DNA of 64,000 nt from Quercus robur (taxonomy: Eukaryota > Streptophyta > Magnoliopsida > Fagales > Fagaceae). This document shows, piece after piece, positions 10,260 through 23,031 of the stretch. A program made the translations under genes and the position numbers. A model generated the notes under the pieces. The model saw nothing but the letters and a program-made list of their open reading frames with translations, did not search any database and was not told the origin of the DNA. The DNA is taken from the NCBI RefSeq assembly GCF_932294415.1, contig NC_065543.1:42926277-42990276 (forward strand), given 5' to 3'. The number at the start of each line of letters is the position of its first letter. Position 1 is the first letter of the stretch.

Positions 10260-13200
10260 ATGGTGCATAACAAGAAGCGAAACGCTGCTCCTCGATTAAA
10301 GCAATCGTCGTCGTCTTCATCTTCGTCGGCGGAGGCTGCGGCGGCGGTGACGGCGGCGGCGGGGGGTTTGACATCCACCGCCGCCGATTCCGACGCTGTG
10401 TTGGATGTGGCCGAGCACGAACCGGAGCCGAATACGGCGATGATCGAGTCTTCTGCTGCGGCGTCGTTGGTCGAATCGGACCGTTCGTCATACTCAGCGA
10501 TAAAGCTAGAGTGCGAGAAAGCCCTAACGGCGCTCCGGCGAGGGAACCACAACAAGGCGCTGAGGCTGATGAAGGAGTCGTGCGCTCGGCACGAGGGCTC
10601 GGGCCACTCGGCGCTGATTCATCGGGTTCAAGGCACGGTTTGCGTGAAGGTGGCTTCGATAATCGACGACCAGAACGCGAAGCAGCGGCATTTGAAGAAT
10701 GCGGTGGAATCGGCGCGGAGGGCGGTGGAGCTGTCGCCGAATTCGATCGAGTTCTCGCATTTCTACGCGAATTTGCTCTACGAGGCGGCGAGCGACGTGA
10801 GGGAGTACGAAGAGGTGAAGCAGGAGTGCGAGAGGGCGCTGGGGATCAAGAATCCGATCGATCCGGCGAAGGAAAGCCTGCAAGACGAGAGCCAGCAGAA
10901 GTTACCGACCGCCGGTGAGAGAATTAAGCACGTCCGGGAGGAGCTCCAGCAGTTGATTCAGAAGTCAAACATTTCGACTCTGTCGAATTGGATGAAGAAT
11001 TTGGGGAATGGGGACGACAACAAGTTTCGGTTGATTCCGATAAGGAGGGCTACGGAGGACCCAATGGAGGTAAGATTGGTTCCATCTCGAAGGCCGAATG
11101 AGATCAAGAAGGCGACTAAGACGCCCGAGGAGAGGAGGAAAGAGATTGAAGTGAGGGTGGCTGCTGCAAGGCTGCTGCAGCAGAAGTCGGAGTCGCCCCA
11201 ATTGGAGAATGAGGGTGGAAGGGATGATAGGGGATTGGATTCTACGTCGGGTTTGGGGCAGAGGAGGAAGAATGGGAATGTGAGGAAAAATGGGTCGAGG
11301 GCTGAGAGGAGGGATTGGGTTCGGTCGTATTGGAATTCGATGAGTCTGGATAGGAAGAAAGAGCTGCTTAGGATTAGAGTTTCTGATATCAAGTCACATT
11401 TCGGGTTGTCCAAGGATGGTTTGGCGAATGAGGTGTTGGCGGAGGCATTGTCGTTTGCTGAGGCTAGTAAGGCGTGGAAGTTCTGGGCTTGTTGCCAGTG
11501 TAGCGAGACGTTTACTGATTCGGAGTCTCATAGGCAGCATGTTGTGCAGGAGCACGTGGGAAAGAATGTCGATAATGAATGGAATGAGAAGCTTCTTAAT
11601 TGTCCTTGGAAGCCGTTGGATATCTCGGCTGCAGTTGGGCTGCTTGGAAATGAAAGAAAAAACAAGGATTCTGAGTTTGCTGAGGATTTCTATTCAGGGA
11701 ATCATATGGAGGACAGTGATGACTACTTTAAGGATGCTTGGGATTCTTCTCCTGAGACAGGAAGTTTTGGGGATAGTTGCAATAATGTTGCTTTAAAGAG
11801 CAATAACTATGATAAAATTACCAACATTGAGTTTAGAGAATGTGATGAGGACCCTGGCTCTGTGACAAATTCCCTTGATAGTTGGCCGATATCTGATGAC
11901 ACTGAGCGTGGAGAGCTTCTCGAAAGAATTCATGCTGCATTGGAGGTTCTTATTCGACACAAATGTCTTACTGCAACTCATCGTACTAATGTGATACAAT
12001 TTACAATGGATGAGCTACATGGTCTTGCTTCTGGCTCGCTGCTTTCGAAACTTCGTTTGGAACAATCACCTATGTGTATCTGCTTTCTTGGAGCTTCCCA
12101 GCTCAAGAAAATCCTTAAATTCTTGCAGGAACTATCAACTGCTTGTGATTTAGGTAGATATTCCGAGAAAAGTAGTAGTCCAATGGATGATGCGAACAGT
12201 GGCCCCCAAGTTCATGAGATTAAGGAGAAGATTGTTCTTAATGAAGATGCATCATGTCTCCTTCTGGATGAAAGTTTACTGCCAATTGAATGTGCTCCTG
12301 GCACTGGTCATGGTGCTGCAATAGATAATGTGGCTGCTGCTGGCACTGCAAATGGGGCTCTAGCTGATGCTGATGCTATGCTATCCTGGATATTTGCAGG
12401 TCCTACGAGTGGGGAACAGTTGGCTACGTGGATGCGTACAAAAGAAGATAAAATACGAGGAGGAAGGGAAATCCTGCAGATGCTTGAGAAGGAGTTCTGC
12501 CAACTACAGAGTCTTTATGAGAGAAAATGGGAGCATATAAGGTATGAGAAAGCGTTGCAGGCAGTGGAGAAGCTGTGTCTTGTAGAAGGTAAGAAGAGGG
12601 AGAATGTCACAGAATTTGTACATAGAAGCTACGAGTCTGTCCTGAGGAAGCAGAAAGAGCTGCTTGAGAGTGAGAGTGAGAGTGAGAATGATGTGATGTT
12701 CAACGACAGTAGGTTTAAATTAGATGCCATATCAAATGTTTTAAAAGAAGCAGAAGCTCTAAATGTTAATCAATTCGGGTATGAAGAAACTTATGGCGGT
12801 GTGAATTCCCAGTTATGTGACTTGGAATCTGGTGAACATGATGATTGGAGTGCAAAGGACTATTTGCATCAAGTGGACACTTGTATAGAATTTGCAATTC
12901 AGAGACAGAAAGAACAGTTATCCATAGAGGTTAGTTACTTTGTTATAGATGCACTCTTTGATAAAGATATAGATATTGATCCTTTCTATTTTAACTCACT
13001 TGTTTTGTAATGCAGCTCATCAAAATTGATGAACGAATCATGCGAACTGTTACCGGGAAGCAGCAGTTGGAACTCAAGCTTGAGCCTGTTTCTGCCCATG
13101 ATTATCGGTCAATATTGTTGCCTCTAGTGAAGTCATATCTGAGGGTTTGTATTGAACTCATGGAAACTTGTGTCACGTTTCTCTTCATTTTAATGGACTA

Positions 13201-16200
13201 AATTTTTTATATTCCTCTTCTACTTTCTCTTTCAGGCACACTTAGAGGATTTGGCTGAGAAAGATGCCACAGAGAAATCTGATGCTGCAAGAGAAGCATT
13301 TTTAGCGGAGCTTGCACTTGATTCTAAAAAGAGTGTAAGAGGAGGAAGCGATAATTCCAGGCATACACATGAGAAGACAAAGGATAAGAGAAAGAACAAG
13401 GAGTACAGGAAATCCAAAGATTCCAAGGTTTACATTTTGCAGTCTGTTTTTGTTTCTTTTACTGCAGTGCTAGTTAATCTATGTATAAAATATTTGATGA
13501 TTTTTTTTTTTGGGTAGGCTACCGGTGGTCTTGAGCAGCACATGCTTCATCTTGAGACCGAAGAGCCAGTGTATGTCTGTTTATTACTCTAAATATGGAT
13601 GCCTATGCGTCTCTATCTGAAACGTGCTGTGATTTAATTATGAAGGCTTATACGGGGTCTAGTCTGTTTCTAATAATGCTTGGTTTGTCTTGTGCTGCAG
13701 TTCCTTTCCAGTTGCATCTGATGGTGATCATCAAGATTCTGAGAGTGTTGTTTCTGCCAATGGTCATGACTTAATGCAACAGGAAGAAGAATTTAGACTT
13801 AAATTTGAGCTTGAGGAGGAGGAAAGAAAGCTTGAAGAAACCTTGGAGTATCAAAGACGGATAGAGAATGAGGCTAAACAGAAGCAACTTGCTGAGCAAC
13901 AAAAGAAATCTACTCGAGCATATACAGAGAAGGTCGCAGAAGGATTGCATGATGTTTACTTGAAGGCTGGTGCTGATGATCAAGATGTACACGAGAAGCT
14001 GAAACCTTGTACACAGGTAAAAATTTCTTGTTTCAGTCTCTATTGTTTGATTTTAGTTTGATAGAAGTTTGTGCTTATTCTTCTCAAGTTCCAGTTCACT
14101 TTACAATTGGACTGTTGAATTGAATACTGGACATAATATGCCAATGAGCTATAGCTCAACTGGCACTTCCTTATGGTATGGAGGGTGAGGTCATCTGTTC
14201 AAGACCCACTGGGTGCCTTTGTGACTTACTAATTAAAAAAAAAAGGGATACTGGATATAATTTGACAACTGACAACCAATGCCATGCTGTTTAATTTAGA
14301 GGAACTCCTTTTTTTAGATATTGAGTAAAATTTTAATGAACTTGTACCTTTTCAGGATCACTCGGTGGAGAAAGATGGACTCCCGAACAATCTAGAAAAC
14401 ATGCTTCCAAATGGTTCCCCTGTATCTATGAGATCTTCTGATGTTTCTGGTGCCAAAAAGATGAGTGGTACAAATGATGCTAAGGCTAAACAAGGTTGGT
14501 AAATAGTAAGGTTCTCAAATGAGCTTGGGTTGATTTTTGTTAGAAGATGTGTTAACTGTATATTTTTTATCTGCTGGGTCAGCTAATGGAGGAATTTCAG
14601 AGGATGGTTTTTTGCCATCTGATCGACGGACAGGAAGGAAAGGTAAACGGCAGAAGAGTTCCTCTAAATTGGTTAATGGAAAGTGTCAAACCGTGTCATC
14701 TGAAAAGGAAAGTAATGATGTTGGGAGTTCACATATTGAAGGTCACTTAAAAGAGCAAGATATATTTCAAGACACTCCCGGTACAGACAGCGGTAAGCCT
14801 TACACTTTTACAAGTATTTCTTCTTTAGTACTATGTTGTTTGTTGTTACTGGTTTTCTTCTATTAACCTTCAAGGTGCTTTCCAGTGGACGGGCATTAAT
14901 GTTTTTGGCCATTTTCTGGGAATTTAGAATTAGCATGACATTATTGTCTCTTTATGTTTTCAAGGTGGCCCTTTATTGTTAGAAAATGGAACAAAGACAT
15001 TGAGACAATTGCATGTAGAGGATGAAGAGGAGGAAAGGTTCCAAGCTGACCTTAAAAAAGCAGTACGCCAAAGCCTCGGTAAAATTCTTCTATCATCTAT
15101 CTATATAACCTTCCTGTTGTTATGTTAATTTACTGAATTATATATAGTTAAACTAGGCATTGGGACCTCTACAAGCCAAGTCATGGGAGTTGAAAGTACA
15201 GGGGTTCAGTTGTTAGCAACCTTCACTACTTACTTATATGAGTGGTCCGTGTGTGGGGTTTATGAATAGTAGTTTTATTGTGTTGTTCATAGAGTCCCTG
15301 CTTTTTGTATATAATTCTTTATTCCTGTAATTTTATAGGCTTCTTTGTGTCCATTGTACATGATTTTTTTTTGTCTTTTAATAAAAAATTATTCTTAGCT
15401 ATCTGCTATCCAAAAAAAGAGTCATGGTAGTTGTAACCTGGCAAGTTTTTACCTATTAACTGATTAGTTGTTTCACTAAACTGTGCTGTTAAAAAATATA
15501 TCTTTTCTTGAGAATTACACTTCCTTGGTATTTTGGTAGGTTAAAATTTTGAAGTCACATGCACATGGGTTAGTTTGTACACTTTTACTCACAATTAGAA
15601 TAAAAATTCAGCATAATTTCTGGGAATCTTTAAAGCAGTTAAATCATTTAGCTCATAGAAATAGAGTTGATAAACAATCTTTCTGGCTGCATGTGTGAGC
15701 ACAGCACTTGATACAACCCAATGCAAGTGTCATTAGTGCACATTTGTTAAAAAGAAAAAGAAAATATGATAGTTTGACTCATCAATCAAATCGCATTTCT
15801 TGAATGTGAAATAGTTTTTTTTTGAATCAGTAATTTATTGTATGTTAAATAGTTTGGCCTTGATAAAAAAAATTGTTAAATAGTTTGGCCTTGACTTCTT
15901 GATTGGATAGGTTTGGCCTGACCTGAGTCAGGGGAAGGAACCATACTTTTTAATTTGTTGTATGCACCTATAGATTTGTGTATATTTGTATATATGCAGG
16001 TGTATGTATTGTAGACTATGTTACTATGCTAAAATTAACTGAAGTTGTAATAGTGTTTTTATAATTCAATTGTTACAACAAGTAGAGGAGTGGGAATTCA
16101 AACCCTGGTTCTTCTCATAAAGGAGACTAGGTAATGCGATTGAGTTACAAGACTCTTTCTACTGAAGTTGTGAGAACTGAAAGTCATAGTCTTTCAACTT

Positions 16201-19200
16201 GTTTAAATTTTCTTTCCCATCAAAAAGCGTTTTCCCATCACCTTGATAAATTTACCCCGTCTCATTTGTTCTTGCTGATTTTAGTTTTAATTTAGCTTGA
16301 CAATCTGAACGTTGGGTCAGCTGGTTGAGATTGACTGAATCTTGCAAAATTGCTTCAGAATTGGCTATAATTGATGCATTTACTGGCATCTTGTGCACTT
16401 AGTTTTCTTGGGGTGTGGGATGCTTTGTGGTGAAGGGTAGTTGACCATAAATATGGCAGAATGTGGGGGTAGGGAGATGGTGTTCTAACAGTGTTTAGGG
16501 TCCACATGGGGTTCACCTCTGGAAGAATATCAGGAAGGGTTGGGGTGGCTTTAACCGGTTTGTCAGTTTTAAGTCAGGTTGGCTCTTCTATAAAGTTTTG
16601 ACATGACTCTAGGTGTGGGGGGTTACCTTTGCCAGAGACTTTTTTAGAACTTTTTGGTATAGCACTTGATAAGGACTCCTCAGTGGAGGAACTTTCGTTT
16701 TTTATAGAGGAAAGTTACCATTGGGATGTTTGTTTTGTTTGACCGGTGCAAAACTGAGAGCTAGAGTTGGTTGTCTCTTTTATGGATTTGATCTATTCTG
16801 GGCCAATAAGACGGGGTGGAATGTATACCCTCTGTTGGAATCCATCCTCACAGAGTGTTTTTGAAGTCAAGTCCTATTAAAGTGTTACACTTGACAATTT
16901 AACCTTCTTTTCCTTGGAAGAGCTTGTGGAATCCTAAAGTGCCAACAAAGGTCAGTTTTTTTCCTTTGGACAGCAGCATTGGAGAAATCGTAACTATTAA
17001 TAATCTTTGAAGGCAGCAATTGGTTGTGCTAGACCGGTGCTGCGCATGTGTTAGTGGGATGGGGAAACTACTGATCATTTACTCTCCATCGCACTGTTGC
17101 TAGAGAGTTGTGGAATATGATCTTTTTGTTGTTTGGGGTTTACTGGGTTATGCTGAGGGGTGTTGTGGAGCTTTAAGCTAGTTGGTAGGGCAAGTTTAGC
17201 AGGTGCAGAAATGTTGCGATATGGAGCATGATCCCCCATTTTCTCATGTGGGGTATTTGGCGGGAGAGGAACAATTGGACTTTTGAGGGATATGAAAGAT
17301 CAGTTCATGACGTGAAGCTTTTATTTCTCAAGACTTTGTTTGAGTGGATAAATGCTTCGAGCTAATTTTCTTTTGCTACATTGCGTGATTTGCTTGATTA
17401 TTGTACTTTTCATGTTCAATTTCTGTGTACCTGTTGTACACTTCTGTGTTCATGGATGTCACTCTTTTGTTTATTCAATGAAATTCACTTATAAAAAAAA
17501 ATGTTCTGCTTCCCTTCCTTTTGATTTAGAAATAGTTGCAACTCTCTGATCTTGTATATCTGCTGTTTTCAGATACATATCATGCTCAAGCACATAAGAA
17601 ATTGCCCTTAGTTTCAAGTTTAAGAACACAACAGAGGATTTCTCCCGAAGCAGGTAAGTTGGGTGTTTCACCAAATGAAGGCACGGTGGAGAATGTGAAC
17701 GGAGCAGATGTTTTTGGTACAGGGCTGCAGAATGAAGTGGGCGAGTACAATTGCTTTCTGAACGTTATCATACAGGCAATGAGTTATTTTCCAATTCATG
17801 ATTTTTATCAATGCAGTTTCATTTCTTTGTTTCATTTATGGTGTTTCCTCTGGCCTGAAATGTTGGTTTTTCCCTTTCCCTTTGGCATGAATTCAGTCCT
17901 TATGGCATTTAAGACGATTTCGAGATGAGTTTCTAAGGAAAGCAGAATCAGGGCATGTTCATGTGGGTGATCCTTGTGTTGTCTGTGCATTGTATGAAAT
18001 CTTTACTGCCCTGAGCATTGCATCTACAGATATGCGAAGAGAAGCGGTGGCCCCTTCTTCACTTAGAATAGCTCTGAGCAAACTGTATCCAGAAAGCAAT
18101 TTCTTCCAGGAGGTAGTTTAATGGAGTTTTGATTGTAGGCTTTGGCTGTTAGCTAATTTTACTTCAGTTAATCTTCGTCATGCTCATTATCATGAATTTA
18201 GACATGGTGATGGTTTTTATTTGTAAAGCATGTCTAATATATCTGCAACTGACTGCTTATTATAAAAAAAAATCTGCAACTGACAGGCTCAGATGAATGA
18301 TGCTTCTGAAGTACTGGCAGTGATATTTGACTGCCTTCACCGATCATTTACTACTGGTGGTTCGACTGTTTCTGATACTGAATCAGTGGAAAGCAATTGC
18401 AAGGGGTCCTGGGATTGTGCAAACAATTCCTGTATAGTGCATTCACTTTTTGGAATGGACATTTTTGAGCGAATGAATTGCTACAGTTGTGGTCTAGAGT
18501 CCAGACATTTAAAGTATACTTCCTTCTTTCATAATATTAATGCCAATGCCCTCCGAACCATGAAGGTATCTCATAGGAAGATTTTTTGTACAATTACTTA
18601 TTTTCCTAATGGAGGAGATATAGTTTGAGGGATCTATTTTTCTTTGTTAAGTACGTTTTCTGATTTCTGTCTCCTTTCAGGTTATGTGTCCAGAAAGTTC
18701 CTTTGATGAGCTTTTAAATCTCATAGAGATGAATCATCAGTTAGCTTGTGATCCAGATGCTACTGGGTGTGGGAAACTCAACTACATCCATCACATTCTC
18801 TCAACTCCACCACTTGTTTTCACAACAGGTGAATTATGAGTTAAGAAAATTTTCACCTGGGTAAAATGCTTTATGTTGAAACACAGAATCACATAGATAT
18901 GTTTGGTCTTGCAGTTCTAGGTTGGCAGAATACATGTGAGAGTGTTGATGACATAAAAGCAACACTGGCAGCCCTAAGTACAGAGATAGATATCAGTGTA
19001 CTTTATCGTGGCTTAGATCCAAAGAGCTCACATAGCTTGGTTTCAGTGGTATGCATACTTGAATGAATCTCAAATGCTCTTTTGATACAGATATATTAGA
19101 ATTTTTTTTTTCTTTGCTGTAAAATAGGAATATACAGGTTTAGAGAAATATGTTTTCAAGGTAAATAGGCTATTTTCTATTGTTTAGCTAGAAGTGAGGA

Positions 19201-19415
19201 AATTATTTTGGCTGTTTGCCTTGCACCAAAAATATCTTTAGAGAGATAGAAGGTTTGAGAGAGAAGAGGTGGGTTTAGTGTACTTCTTTGTTCTAGTGGT
19301 GGTGCTTGGGTGTCAGCATTGACTAGGCGGATCTTGAGAGCCAAGGGGAGAAAGGGGGGGGGGGGGGGTGGGGGAAGAAAGATCAAAGACACACAGAAGA
19401 GAGAAATATCTACAT

Positions 19416-19446
<31 letters not shown>

Positions 19447-20921
19447 GCCCACCTTCCTCGACAGCAGATGAGATTGATAACTGAGTATTGACAAAAAAAG
19501 CTTATTCTTCAGCTCCAATCACTAGACTAAAATTTTGCAAGAGCAAGTAGGAACGGCCTGGTTTGGAATTGGATCCTTAGAAAAGGGATCAAGGTGTGAA
19601 TGAACCACCAAATCAGAGACCATGAAGACAACATTGTGTCGTTGTTCAATTTCACGATGTTTCGGGACTCTTGTTGTCTGGCCAAGTCTTATTTGGCTTC
19701 ACCTCTGTAGGTCTATGATATATGATAAGCTTGTGAACTAGGTTCTTGGTATAGAAGCTTGAGCTGAGGTGAGTCTTCTTAGACAGTGAGGCAGTGGTTG
19801 GAGTGGTTACTTCAGAGTACCATTATAGGTTTTTCAACCTTAGATTGAGATGACAGGGAGATAGTGAGCAAGCAGGTGAGATGGCGAAGGGGGAATTGGA
19901 AATGACGTCTATACAAGTGGAACTTATAGACAAAAATTTGAGCCCTCAATTCCTAGTTTAAATTCAATTTAGAATTTCATCCCTTGATACATTCTACAAA
20001 TTCTTTACCATGGTTTTCTGTTCAACAAGGAAAACTGGGTTGATTGGGTTTTTCTGGAAGCACAAAAAGTTGAAAAATATGGAGAACATGTATTTTGGGA
20101 AATATTTTACATATTTTGCATCAAAACAAACAGCTCAGTTTGGTTTGTCATGTTCCTGAAAAAGATGACTCCTGTTTTGGGGAAGTGAGAGAAGACAGAG
20201 AGAGGGGGGGGGGGGGGGGAAGGGGGTTTGATTGATGACAGATTATTTGAGTGAAACCAGGATTAGTTTTTAAAATCTTTTTTTTTTTTGAAACATAAAA
20301 TCAGTTACTTCTGTAGGTACAGATTCCATCAAGACCAATACACACAATGATGCAGAGGTTGACATGAAGCCTAGCCTCTGTTATTGATAAAGCTAGCTAG
20401 CTTCCCACCACCCATCCTAACGTATCCCCATCTTCCAAAAGAAAAATGTAAATCTGTTGTTTTTTGCCCATGCACGTATTTGTGTATCTGGAACCATGAA
20501 TTGGAGAAAGTTTCAGAGCAACCATTAATTTGACTTGTGTCTAATTGTATATCTAAGGTGGCTTCCTCATTTTTGCATGTATTTTAATGTGTGATTTTAA
20601 GTTGGTTGGCAGGACCTTATTGATGGGGCAATGTTTTTATTTTTTATAATCTCTGACATGTTTTCTGTAACTTTTAGGTTTGCTACTATGGGCAACATTA
20701 TCATTGCTTCGCCTATAGTCATGACCAATGGATTATGTATGATGATAAAACTGTCAAGGTAAATTCCTTTCTTTCTGTAAATTGTGCCATCTCTTCTGCC
20801 CATCCTTGTGTTACAATCTGTATTTTATGATTAGGTAATTGGTGGTTGGACCGATGTTCTTACCATGTGCGAAAGAGGGCACTTGCAACCGCAGGTTCTT
20901 TTCTATGAGGCTGTAAACTAG
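10260..20921 (+). CDS. UCH-related protein (DUF627-DUF629-UCH/USP), 15 exons
   Basis: A putative deubiquitinase of the plant At3g47890/At3g47910 type, with a USP53/54-like catalytic part. Exons: 10260-12929, 13016-13144, 13236-13427, 13518-13570, 13701-14016, 14356-14494, 14583-14792, 14965-15078, 17573-17775, 17897-18112, 18287-18565, 18681-18828, 18915-19048, 20678-20758, 20835-20921. All phases agree and give about 1,656 aa. DUF627 (TPR-like) lies near residues 78-185. DUF629 starts near 350, with a C2H2-like finger near 408-433. A Glu/Lys-rich coiled coil is encoded by exon 5. The UCH part starts near 1325: Cys box [12 protein letters not shown] (Cys about 1335) and His box GQHYHCFAY (His about 1608) with WIMYDD after it. 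The start is supported by the conserved [12 protein letters not shown] N-terminus. Intron 9 begins with GC instead of GT. Activity is inferred from motifs, not shown. Confidence 0.93.
14141..14247 (+). mobile_element. tRNA-derived SINE in intron 5
   Basis: A 107-bp body with an A-box-like TAGCTCAACTGG, a B-box-like TGTTCAAGACC and a poly-A tail. It is flanked by 17-bp direct repeats at 14124-14140 and 14248-14264 (ATACTGGACATAATATG versus ATACTGGATATAATTTG, two mismatches), diagnostic of retroposition. It sits in the same orientation as the gene and does not disturb splice sites. Confidence 0.88.
15193..15419 (+). mobile_element. 5-prime-truncated LINE tail in intron 8
   Basis: About 227 bp ending in a short A run, flanked by AGTCATGGGAGTTG (15179-15192) and AGTCATGGTAGTTG (15420-15433), a 14-bp target duplication with one mismatch. 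The body has a 3-prime-UTR-like T-rich composition. No coding domain remains. Confidence 0.65.
16045..16165 (-). mobile_element. SINE head remnant in intron 8
   Basis: On the minus strand it reads TTGTAACTCAAT (A-box-like), then GGTTTGAATTC (B-box-like), the same head family as the tandem array at 6470-7330. No clear target duplication. Confidence 0.5.
16395..17501 (+). mobile_element. LINE (L1-like) 3-prime fragment in intron 8
   Basis: Conceptual translation, with several stops and shifts, shows the zf-RVT region that follows reverse transcriptase in plant L1 elements: a [17 protein letters not shown]-like block near 16928-16985, then Cys/His spacing and [14 protein letters not shown] near 17110-17150. 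It ends in AATGAAATTCACTTAT plus a 9-A tail at 17493-17501. Reverse transcriptase and endonuclease are absent, so it is 5-prime truncated. It accounts for much of the 2.5-kb intron. Confidence 0.8.
17776..17896 (+). other. GC-AG intron 9 of the UCH-related gene
   Basis: The exon ends CAG and the intron starts GCAATG; the acceptor is ATTCAG. A GT donor that keeps the frame is not available nearby, and the split protein (…NVIIQ / SLWHLRRF…) matches the family. GC-AG introns are a known minority class. Confidence 0.8.
19340..20290. repeat. Simple repeats in intron 13
   Basis: Poly-G runs near 19354-19369 and 20204-20219, a GA microsatellite near 19421-19446, and a poly-T near 20279-20289. The rest of the 1.6-kb intron (19049-20677) shows no recognisable element. 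Confidence 0.8.
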
Positions 20922-22395
20922 TTTTCTTGTTGGAACTTGTCGCATTAGTTGCCACAATAGAGAGCGTTGAGTTGGAAGTGGCTTGGCATTCAACTGCTGT
21001 ATATGGTGAGGCGTTGTTTATATTTTGATGCATTGCTGCTCACACCACTGCGGTTCAGACAGTGAAACCTGTGCCGTTTTGTTATAGAAAATGTTCAGAA
21101 GTTTTGATATAAAATTGAGTAGTGACAGGAAGCAAAGAGTTATGTCAAATCATCAAGGGTTTTGGAGCAACTGGTCCTTCCAGGGAAAGATAATTGTATT
21201 AAAGAGGTTTTTATTTCAACTTAAGGACTTATAGGTAGCCCGGCATGTAGATTTTGGTTCTGTTGCTTCAGAATACTGCTTCAGCATAGTAGGGACATCT
21301 AAATCCCTGGAGTTTTCCTTTTCTTGGATCTTTTTAATAAGATGTTTTTGTTGGGGGAAATAGCAGTATCATCATAAAAAGATTACATGGCGATTTATGC
21401 AGTGGAGGAGCATATCACACTACAACCGAATCGAGTGCGCCATTTGTTGCCAGAAGCATATATAGCCAGTTGTCAGGGTAAATTTAGTTAATTAGATTCA
21501 AAATCTCTTCTAAATATTTTCCCTTTTTCTTATGAAATACTTTCCCCCCCAGTTAAAAGAGTTTTTGTATAGATCACATTTTGGCCGTGTGAGCCTTCAT
21601 AATGCAGCTTACACAATCACAATTCTTCAGCCTCTGATTACTCATGTCATTTATTGCTTAAAATTTTTGCTTCTCTCTTCTTATTATATCCTTTTTTTAA
21701 GGGCTCTTTTTATCATATCTATGCACGCAGGATTTGTGCTGCTGCTGCTGAAATCAATGTCTAGTGTATTTTTAGTTCTTACTATTTTTTTTAAACAAAT
21801 ATTTTCATCAATTTGTACAAGGAAAAATGATTTGTCAATATCTTTAAGTTGAGATTTGAACGATATTTAATACTGTCAGTTGTATCCAATATGGGTCACA
21901 AGATCATGCATCTGAGTTTTGTTTCATTATTATGTGGTTCACAAGATCATCTAATTGTATCCTTATGGGTCACAACTCACATGATTAAAAAAAAAGGGTT
22001 TATGCATCTGAATTCTGTTTCTTTTACTGAAACTTAAATATTGGCCGTGTGAGAGGGAAAAATATATCATGTATCGGATACATGAGTTCTCCCTTTCACA
22101 TGAGGACTTGTGGGGTTTATCTCGTGTGAGAGTGATGACTTATGCACCCAATACATGATATACCTAATACCTCTTCGTGTGACAGAGCTTAGACTTAGGT
22201 TTGGAGGGAAGGAGGAGAGTGACTGCTACTGGATTTCCTTTTTTTATTTTATTTTTTCCAATTTGACCTTTTAAGTCGAGGCTAACACCATTTTGTAATT
22301 GTACCTAAGCCTTGCGGATGAAAAAACTTGTGTTACACTATTTCCGTCCAATAAAATTGAACTGTGACCCAACTTTATGTCCCCAACAAGTGAGT
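20922..22395. other. 3-prime UTR and intergenic sequence after the UCH gene
   Basis: The first few hundred bases presumably hold the 3-prime UTR; no single polyadenylation signal is decisive. The rest is AT-rich with no family-like ORF. Confidence 0.5.
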
Positions 22396-22588
22396 GAAAC
22401 AACCACTACCTTAGAAACTGAATAAGCAAAACAGCAAAATCTGGTCCTACACAAGAACGGGTCTGTGTGAGCTAGCTATGACCATAAAAGTGGCCCAAAA
22501 AGTTAGGAATCTCCCAAAATCTCAACATTTGTCCCCAACGATTAAAAACTTAAAAAGAATCGTTCCCTATAATATTGCCACTCTCGTC
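22396..22588 (+). repeat. Second copy of the LBD gene promoter segment
   Basis: Matches 31442-31625 closely: CCACTACCTTA, GCAAAACAGCAAAATCTGGT, ACGGGTCTGTGTGAGCTAGC, CATAAAAGTGGCCCAAAAA, GGAATCTCCCAAAATCTCAA and AAAAAGAATCGTTCCCTATA recur in order. No LBD coding sequence follows this copy. It is the same strand as the promoter of the intact gene, about 9 kb upstream of it. Confidence 0.88.
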
Positions 22589-23023
22589 CATCACTATAAT
22601 TCTAGAAGAGTTCTCCTATGCCAAATCTCGGTTTTACTTTAAAAGGAAATGCCAAGAAAATCTTGTCAAATCTTAGATCTCTCTTCAACCTTGAACCCAA
22701 GTCTAGGCTAGTCTTTCCTTTGACTAATGGTTGCTTCTATTTCTAACTTTAATTTCGTTATAATTTTAATTTCATTGTGGATAACGTCTTGGGATGCATG
22801 GCAATGGAGTGGGGTAGTGTTGGATCATAGATGTTTTGTATGGTTGTACCTGTCTTGTTTCTTTTTTGAAAACGAAGTAGGTTGAGTTTAGATTGGCTTG
22901 AAGATGTTTTATTAATGGTTAGTTTGGGAACAGCTTATTTAGTTGGAACTAAATACTTTTTGCTAAAGTGTAGAAAAAAAGTTAAAAGTTAGTTGAATAG
23001 TACAATGAGACCTATGAATAATA
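22589..23023. other. Intergenic sequence, nothing recognised
   Basis: AT-rich sequence between the promoter duplicate and the hAT element. No ORF of note. Confidence 0.5.
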
Positions 23024-23031
23024 CAAAAAAG

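Noticed and set aside
10009-10299. 96-codon frame over the start of the UCH gene
   Set aside because: Runs through the leader microsatellite; the translation is low-complexity and not conserved.
10511-10918. 135-codon open frame overlapping exon 1 of the UCH gene
   Set aside because: Alternative frame in a GC-rich coding region with no family resemblance; the main frame has conserved domains.
14141-14247. tRNA gene
   Set aside because: A and B boxes are present, but no cloverleaf was evident; a poly-A tail and target duplication show a SINE.
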